DNA from: Branchiostoma belcheri
Taxonomy: Eukaryota > Chordata > Leptocardii > Amphioxiformes > Branchiostomatidae
DNA: 64,000 nucleotides
Direction of reading: 5' to 3'
Assembly (NCBI RefSeq): GCF_001625305.1
Contig: NW_017804353.1
Coordinates: 1,995,494 to 2,059,493 of the forward strand
Shown here: positions 56,191-64,000 of the stretch, one piece after another
Position numbering within the stretch: position 1 is the first letter of the stretch
How the letters are laid out: each line of letters opens with the position of its first letter
Notes under the pieces: model-generated
The model's input: the letters and a program-made list of their open reading frames with translations, nothing else
Database searches by the model: none
Told to the model about the DNA's origin: nothing
Made by a program: the position numbers and the translations under genes

Positions 56191-59100
56191 TCGATAATCT
56201 GTAACGGTTAGCAAAAGCTGTTCAGAATTGGTAATACTGTTGCCTCAAAGCAATCTTTCTTTACCCAATCACAATGTGTTTTCAGTTCCTTGCATGAAAT
56301 GTTTCAAACGCGCTGTATACAGTGTGCATGTTTGTAAAAGCTCCCAAATCGTGTTTGACCTTTGGCGAACGTCTGAATTTAGATAATACCTTCAATATGG
56401 CTGCGCTGAGCTGCAATCGTAATCAGTTTTGCCTGGTCGCAATCCCTGTAGAGAGGGAACGGCACTTCTGCCAGTCCGATGGACGACCGGTTGCTGAGTT
56501 ACTGCCGGGCGGAAGCAGTACTTTATGGGATGAATTGCTCACATAGTGTGACCATCGTTTCGCCAAATGTCATCAGGGCTCTATTAAGGTTAACTCGGAC
56601 TCCCCTCGTAAATCTGGCGCTAATGCCCATGTGCACATAGTAAAACGCGATGGACTCTCGATGAAATTCGCTTTCCGAGTGTTGTACGAGCTCGAAATTA
56701 CAGACATTTCCACTGGACGTTACGAGTTGCCGAATTCAGCGCCGATGTTCGAACGGTAGTGATAGTAGTGATTCTCTAGATTGTCAAACTTTAGTGACTC
56801 GGTATACCTGTACAAATTATGGTAGTCTAAATGTCAGCAGTCAATCTTTAAGGTCATTTTCTATTGAAAACTGTTAAAAAAACAGTTCTAAATGCGTTTC
56901 TTCAACATGATTTCCTACTGACAACTGTAAAAAAAATCGTTCCAAATGCGTTTCTTCAACGTGATTTGCTCTACAATAAACACTAAAACAGTGAACCAAA
57001 AATCATCACCAAAAGCCACTTGCCCTTAGGTAAGCACATCCTCTTTGATTTTACAGTTCCTTTTCAGTTTCTGTTCCATTCTTAATTTTAAGTAGCTAAC
57101 TTTCCAAAATAAGGTGAACTGGACCGACAAATTTACCTTATTTGACCTTTGAGACTTTAAAGCTGCAGACAAAATTTTACTGCAGACCACAAGATGTCAA
57201 GTCTGGCGCCTCGTAAGTTAACAAGCAACGATTATCCATCGTGCACGTTTTTCCGACAGAAATTCTGTCAAACCTTTCTGCTGAGAAAGCTCGTTACAGT
57301 CAGGAAACAGACATCTTTCAGTCCGGTAATGAAGACAGACTTGGAGCGGGACAACAAATGTTCCTCTCGTCGCTACAGAACCTATTACGCACAAGATGTT
57401 CCTGGTATTATGGAGCATTTTTGACGTTTAATGCCTGGTGAGATATAGCCACACGGTTCAGGGTAAAGCAATTAGAATTGATGGCACTGCAATGCGAAAT
57501 ACAGGCGTAACGACAAAGCTATTCCGGTATACTTTTGAAGATGAGTTATGTGTAGCGGTGTGCTGAGGTCTAATAACAAACTAAAGTACATATTCTTAGC
57601 TATAACGAATGGTGAAAGATTTCCCAGAGCTGTTGCAAGGTAAACTATATTACTCCGATGATGAGGGATTGCATCGACGTGTAAAAATGTAAGGCACTTG
57701 GAAATCAATTGGCAAAAAACTAATTCAGAGAGTCCATATGATTTTGTTCATATATGTTATGCAATTTTCAAATGTTTATTTCAGTCTAGTGTGATAGTAA
57801 TAAATAGCCACAACGAATATCTATGATGACTGCTATGCTTTTTTACATACTGTTTTTTTTAATTTCTAAACTGTTCATGATCGCATGTGTGTTGCAATTG
57901 AAGTTGATGGCCCATGTAACAGCAAGCTGGTTTCTTACAAGAACTTCTCGTGGACGATGCAGACGAGAAAACACTGGGAGTTAACACTGGGAGTATGACC
58001 GTTGACAATGGAAAAATTTCACAAACACGTTTTAAAGTATTGTTGTGAACTTTATTTACAGGCTGCCCAACCTTGATGAGTGGAGAGTTGGCACCAACTG
58101 CCGTCTGCGCAACCATCCATCGCGACAGATAGCCCCAAAGAGACGTTGAATGTAATTTTCCACAGTCACAAAGGAAAGAGAAACATTTACTCCTGAAGGC
58201 TGGAATTGTTTCTTGGGACCAATTAGACAGCAGGCACTTCATGGACGATGGTTTCAGTTGTGAACATTAAATACATCTTCTTCGAGCTTGGGGTAACCTC
58301 AAAGACCGCGGTAATATCTGATGACGAGGCCTAACTTTCGGCAACATCTGCAGACTAATACCCCAAAATCAGAAAGGTTCAGGTTTTCACTGTTGGTAAA
58401 ACATGCTATTATTTTTTTCATAGCTAATGTCCAACGTTTGTTCAGCTTTTCTTGCAAACCTTAGATATATCTTATTACATCATTGGGACTCCAGCGTTCA
58501 GACGTTACTCAAGTTTTCGCTTACATTTAAACTGTTGGCAAAATGATCTAAGATAACTAGCATGAGTATCTATTACCCACTAACATAGCACAATCCTCAT
58601 ATAAATAACATTATATAATAGATGATCATCCCCACCACGATCTTATTACATAAAGGGTAATCTAGTTATCGGAAAAAAAATATATCACCTATTTATGTTG
58701 TCATGACTTAATTGGTATAAAGCTCAAGATAAGGTACATTCGTGGATGTACGGCGAAACGAGGTCTGATATTCATATGAATCACGCCCAAGCTTTCCCCC
58801 ATTAGATACTGTCGAGACGTTGACACTCCTTGGCCTCTGATGTCCCTACACGAGACAGCTGTCCAGGCGTACAGTCTGGGGCTGACGGCGTTACCACCCG
58901 CGCTAGTAGAACAGACGTCCCCTGTGACACCATTTCTACTAATTTAGAGGACGAGGTTTGCGTGATGTCTCAAGCATACACTGAGAAATGACAGGACATG
59001 GTGACCTCGGAAGACAAATGTTTTCACCGTTGTCTGACACGATTGGAGACGGCATGGAGAGGTCCACACGCTTGGCCTGCCTGTCTCGTGTCACAGAGCA

Positions 59101-62100
59101 GTGTAATGAAAGTCATTAAAACTTAAAAAGAGTCGTGTAGGCTATGTCAGGACGAGCCATACTGTAATACACAAGGACGGAGTCTCTCTTACAAAGCAAA
59201 CCCATATTGACCAAAGGTCCCGTTCTACATGTGATGGATATATGGTTTTAGATGCTGCACGATATATGCGTGACACGGAGCGAGCCGCAGTTTGTAGGGT
59301 TTTACATGTAGAAACAGTGGGCCTGTAAGTTACATTTACAGCCAGGTGTGATATACAGATAAAGGAACGAGGAGCCCCTTTGAATTTGACATGGATGTGT
59401 CGGACCATACCTTTGCAATGCCATGAAGGCTTTTATGACATGGTTTCGTCAATCTCGTCACGTAAGCCTTGTCGATCAGTATTGCGGTCACCTCCTTCTC
59501 AAAAGTCTAACATGAATATGCGATGGACACACCTTTATGGAGAAGAGGTTGAGTGCTGCTGGAGTGCAACACATTTTTACTGATAGTGTACATTTATCTT
59601 TCTCAGAGGTGTTGCATGGACGCCTGTTTGATCTTAAGGAAGGGCAAGGACACGAAAGCCTGCCAAGTTACTGGGTCATCCGTGACACAATGCTTAAGGG
59701 AGATATTCATGAAGGCAATTCGACTGCAACTGCCATCAATACGCTCGTAAAATCACAGCCTTACACCATGACAAAGGATAAAGAATAAAAGTAAACAGAG
59801 GCTTTTCTGTTTGAAACGCAAGATTGATTCAATATTCAGTTTTCCCGGAGTCAAGCCGTCTGAAACCAGAGTTTAACCACCTTGTAAAAGAAGTCTGGAA
59901 TATTTATTACGATCATGCCATAAAGCCTCAGATAAAGACTGCACTCACACCCGTAAAACTGAGAAAAGCTCTTAGATCGGGCATACATAAGGAAGGAATT
60001 TTACAGTTCCTTTTTTAGATGGGGAATTTGATGACTGAAACTCATTTCTGCGCAAATGGCGTGTCGTAGATATTGCAAGTAACCACGACCGACGTGGCTT
60101 TCCGGTGAGTTATCTAGCGGAAAAGTTACGAGGCAATCTCAGCAAATAGCCGGGATGCGACCTCTTGGCTCCTTATTTATGCACCCATCGCGGGTTGAAG
60201 CATTAAGACAGTGCGCTCAGTGCTTGATGTCATCGCTAGTTAACAGGTACGGGGTCCATTCCAGGCAGTTAGACATCATGTCCCGCAAGATGGATCGGCG
60301 AGCACTTCATGTTCAAACTTTCCACTAGGACACCCCATTTTTCTTCCACGGCATTAGGTGTGTTTGACGAGGTAGAAGTCTGCTCCCCTGTTGTCTGAAT
60401 GCCAAGATTCTTGAAGTGACTTCTTTTCTTTCTGTGTTTTTTTAGATGTTGCCTAACAATCCGCCCGATTGCTAGTGTCCAAACTATTCCTGCAGAATCC
60501 TGAAGGTTATATGCACTCTCATACGATGTAAGATTTGATTCTACCATATCTCCAAACATCCACAAACAACCCTGTTTGCTTTAAGGAATCCCAATACGTC
60601 TAGTCCCCACCTCTGGTGGTCAAATCCGTGTGTCAATGCCACGTTTTTAGTATTACACTTCACTAGTTACTTTCAGTAGACATGAAGGGGATAATATGTA
60701 CAGAATATATACATCTAATCCTGCAATAATGTGCAGGAAAATGTCCCCTCCATCAAATAAATCTATCGGGCTATGGCCCAGCTAACATTGTCTTTTGAAT
60801 GTCCGCCAATAACCCGTTTTTACAGGAGTTGAGAACGTTGGCTAACCATATTCCTATTCACGACATGATTGCCACGACATGATTGATGAATGGGCATCAG
60901 ATCAGTTACAGTTAAGCTTACATTTTGGCTTAGAACTACGGCATCGAAACATGTACAGTTAGGGGTTTACCTGGCACCATCTTCAGATATTCTGTTAGTA
61001 TTATACAAACAGGGCCTGATCCTTCTGACTCCCGATTGACATATGCTTCACAGAAGATACACTCGATTGTCAGAAATCTGTAAGTTCATCCAAGTTCAGC
61101 GATGACACCTTCAGTAGATCTACAGACATCTGATATCTATCGTTTCTGTTTCCTGTTAATTTGTGTCATATGGTCTTACATACAGAAGAGTAGTGTCCAG
61201 TCCAATGGTAAATACTAGAGAATAAAAAAAAACAGTCTAAACGAAGGGATAAATGTCAACCGTGTGCTTAAAGAAATAAAACATACACAGAATTTATCCA
61301 AATGCAACATAGAAAATATACTGTGGCTCCAACCAAAATGCTACTTTTATGGCTATGCTCAGCCTCGAACCGCGTCTTTCTTCTCAATGTCACATGTTTA
61401 TGGTTACGTTCGGCTTTGAGTCTCAGCTCTGCCCTGAAGCTACACCGCTATTACGTTGACAATGAAGTTTTATTCCGTTCACATTTCTATTCAGCCCACG
61501 CGGCGGCGCTGACTTCTGCACACGCTTGCATACCTGGCCTGCCAACCGAATGGAAACTATAATCATTTAAACGTTCCGGAATGTCCTTTGATGTTCGGCA
61601 GATCGTGTTGAAAGCACATTTCACGAGGATCAGCGGATTGAACCAGTAGCACTCAAACAAGCTGATGATGGAGAATGCGTGGTTTAATTTTCGTCGGCTC
61701 TAATATGGAAACAAGCTTGAAGGTGTACTTGGCAGGGATGTCCGGCTTCTTTTGATGAGTCAGCGTTCGCCCGTGGAATGGGTAATGGCAATGTACGTCT
61801 TCTGAATGCAAAGCTATAAATGCTAGAAAATTAAAACTTTGTACGTACAATACTGGAAATGGATTTTTTTTGCAATAGGTACTGATGGGTTCCTTGTTGT
61901 TACACTGGCTGATTCAGCCAGCAATCTGAATCGTAATGATTAAATAGCTTCACTTTCAGACCGTCGGCGCTGACATATTTTAATGACATTGCTATTTACT
62001 TTGCTTCAGCGGTTAATGAACTCACTAGAATCTGCGTGACACATGCAGGTCAGAATAAGGGTCACGGACAAGGTCGGTAAAGTGTCCCATGCTAAACGAA

Positions 62101-63804
62101 AACCATATTGCGGCAATCGGTCTTGAACCGATGTATGTATAATTTCTTTCTAGTTGCACCATCACGGCTGCCGATGCACATCTACTTGACATTTGTCTCT
62201 TTCACCGAGCACCCGGCGTTTCCCGACCTATGGCCACCCCTGGGTGGTGTAAAGGGCTCACGGTTCAGCCCGGCAACAAAGTGGCACAGATGAATAAATG
62301 CGAACTCTGGCACGATGCCTACAGGGCAGCTTACTGACTGTCTTTCTTAATCTAGTTTTGCTATTAGAACCGAACGTAGGAGTAGTTAATCAGGAAGGAG
62401 AAGAATTGGATCCGAAAGTAACTTCAGCTTTAGATTATAGGAAAGCCCTCCATGCATCTTAAATGTCATGCCATGCGCCAATAATGATTCATTGGAGGCC
62501 ACGTCAGGAATATATGAGATAAAAGTTGATTTGACGAAACTTTTTCTTCAAACAGCGCTACCAAAGCAATTGTATCTCTCGGATTACTTTCCCTAGCGTG
62601 TCACTTGGGACAGCCCCTTCTGAAGGTAGCATTATTAACAAAAAGGCCAGGGGGTCGATCCACACGTAGATTCGCGGCTTAGGCCGGTTTCTGGATGCAC
62701 GTCACAGAAGCGGCCGTAATGGAGAGAAACATTCAGGGAGAAGCTACTAATGGAAAACCTGCTCAACGGTGTACAGCGCCATCAAGTGTGACAGCAATTT
62801 CACAAGACAAAGGCGCTTATGATTGCCAACGTCAGTCTTACCATGATAGAATCCGCCTAGTGCGGATATTCGGACGCCACAAACTGCTTATACTGAACCA
62901 TAAAAGAGACGCAGTGTTATTAAAGCGAAGTTGATAAAGTGTGATGAGTGACTTGCCTGTATGGTGTTAGGTCCTACAGGCATAGCGAGAGAGAGGTGGG
63001 GATTAAGAAAGTGCACATTGGGATCCAGATTTGGGAGGATAAGTCTTTTGATCATTCAATCACAAATATATTAAAGTTAGAACTCTGAACCTTTTGTTAT
63101 TTTCTTTTAGTTTTTTTTTTTTTTCAACTAACTTCAGCGCCAGTAGCTGATAGCAGATTCCCTTTCTTGTACCACGGTGTCAGTACACCTGCACTGTCAA
63201 TCCCCGGCTCATACGTAACCAATCCAAACCAAAGCAAACCCTTTGCAATCTTCTCTAGAAGTAAATTTCCTGAGGGAGTTTGTTCAATGAATAAATGCAT
63301 CTGTTAGGGCCTCTTCTGCCGATATTGGTTGTCCGGGGATTTCTCAGGACGAATCCTGTGTTCCTTATGGCACGTCTGGTGCTCGGAGTGGCTGACCCCA
63401 TTCACCGTCCTGTACAAACACTTTGTAGGAGTCGTGAACAGATAAACTTGCAAAACACTGCCATTAGGCCAAGGTTATGTCCCTTACACTGGGTTAGACA
63501 GACGGTGCGAGGTATATATTTGCACTGGGTAGGGATAGGGACGTTCCGGACTGCTAATATATGATCAACATTGTGCTCTAGCGAAGTCATCTCTGACGTC
63601 AAGACTATTACCAAAAGCAATGGATTGAAAATGCTACTTTTAGTTAGCTGGTTGGTTTGTCTATTACCAATACCGAACCGGTATGGGAGGTTTGATTCAT
63701 GCTATCCATAGCTTTTCAAATGTTTTGTAAAAGCCTTTTTTCATTGTAAAAGTGGCTGCGAGAATATAAGTTGTACCTAAATTGAGTTTGCAGTTACTTA
63801 GTCC
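56191..63804. other. Intergenic, no supported gene
   Basis: Contains a two-copy 53-bp tandem repeat (56858-56964), a doubled ACACTGGGAGT near 57970, a doubled CACGACATGATTG near 60860, a 6-bp hairpin CCACCC/GGGTGG (62234-62247) and a T run near 63110. Open frames at 59.5-60.0 kb (83 and 64 codons, same strand) have no identifiable domain. Confidence 0.45.
56858..56964. repeat. Two tandem 53-54 bp units
   Basis: Unit 1 (56858-56910) and unit 2 (56911-56964) share AATGCGTTTCTTCAAC(A/G)TGA and an A-rich AACTGT(T)AAAAAA block. A third partial start follows (TTTGCTCTAC). Confidence 0.85.
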
Positions 63805-63822
63805 ACGTCCTAGCAGCAGAGG

Positions 63823-63999
63823 TCGAGGAAGACCTGGATGGAGTGTGTGAAGAGAGACATTAGAGAGCGCGGCCTTGCCGGTGTTGACCCACTGGATAGG
63901 GCTGTCTGGAGGTGCAGTGTGAAGACCAGTACTACTAGCCGACTGCTGCCGACCCCTGTGGCAGGGACAACAGCAGCAGTATACTCAAATCCAGGATAG
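63823..63999 (+). pseudogene. C-terminus of a non-LTR retrotransposon polyprotein, 5'-truncated
   Basis: The frame 63823-63999 encodes 58 codons plus TAG. It starts SRKTWMECVKRDIRERGL and continues DPLDRAVWR. The pattern GRPRKTW...D...(GL)...DR..WR closes the reverse-transcriptase ORF of many animal non-LTR elements. The preceding RGRGRP is encoded in an adjacent frame (63818-63835), so a small deletion or frameshift has occurred there, and upstream homology stops at about 63806. A 5'-truncated, inactive copy is the natural reading; its 3' UTR lies outside the window. Confidence 0.7.
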
Positions 64000-64000
64000 T

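Noticed and set aside
59537..60018. Two consecutive + strand frames (83 and 64 codons) with protein-like composition
   Set aside because: No conserved motif, no splice or promoter context, and a stop codon plus frame change between them.

Overview
This is a 64 kb piece of animal genomic DNA. It is gene-poor, has moderate-to-low GC, and carries two 20-N scaffold gaps (33234-33253 and 55363-55382) and many decayed repeats. The only clear genes are two intronless paralogues of the chordate LRRC4/netrin-G-ligand (NGL) family, each encoding a type I membrane adhesion protein. A chordate-type NGL architecture in single exons, together with signs of unmerged haplotypes in the assembly, points to a cephalochordate (amphioxus, Branchiostoma). 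That assignment is an inference; another invertebrate deuterostome cannot be excluded.

Layout: 1-12.3 kb is intergenic, with a palindromic minisatellite at the left edge, an 82-bp direct duplication (2863-2944 and 3279-3360), the 3' end of a retroposon (about 5998-6125) and a diverged tandem duplication (8874-9170). NGL-like gene A is on the + strand (12373-14211). From 14.2 to 50.1 kb there is a 36 kb gene desert. It holds a dispersed CCAGAACCGTG inverted-repeat family, a minisatellite built on GGCGGGAA (32 and 41 kb), a strongly decayed ~150-170 bp tandem repeat (33.08-34.76 kb), a tRNA-like SINE head (44.65 kb) and a 161-bp tandem duplication (46.4-46.7 kb). NGL-like gene B is on the - strand (50119-52023), so the two genes are convergent. 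At 54.66-56.18 kb is a fold-back transposon with ~115-bp terminal inverted repeats and a 9-bp target-site duplication. A second, internally deleted copy follows, sharing an exact 197-bp right flank on the other side of an N gap. The window ends in the degraded C-terminus of a non-LTR retrotransposon polyprotein (63823-63999).

How the genes relate: proteins A (612 aa) and B (634 aa) align without a gap from residue 1 to 410 (229 of 410 identical by hand count). Both have a signal peptide, LRRNT, nine LRRs, LRRCT, one Ig domain, a variable glycosylated stalk, one membrane helix and a cytoplasmic tail ending in the class I PDZ ligand ETIV. They are probably synaptic-type cell-surface adhesion molecules with diverged LRR faces, a nearly invariant Ig core and the same scaffold-binding C-terminus. 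No rRNA, intact tRNA, CRISPR array or prokaryotic feature was seen.
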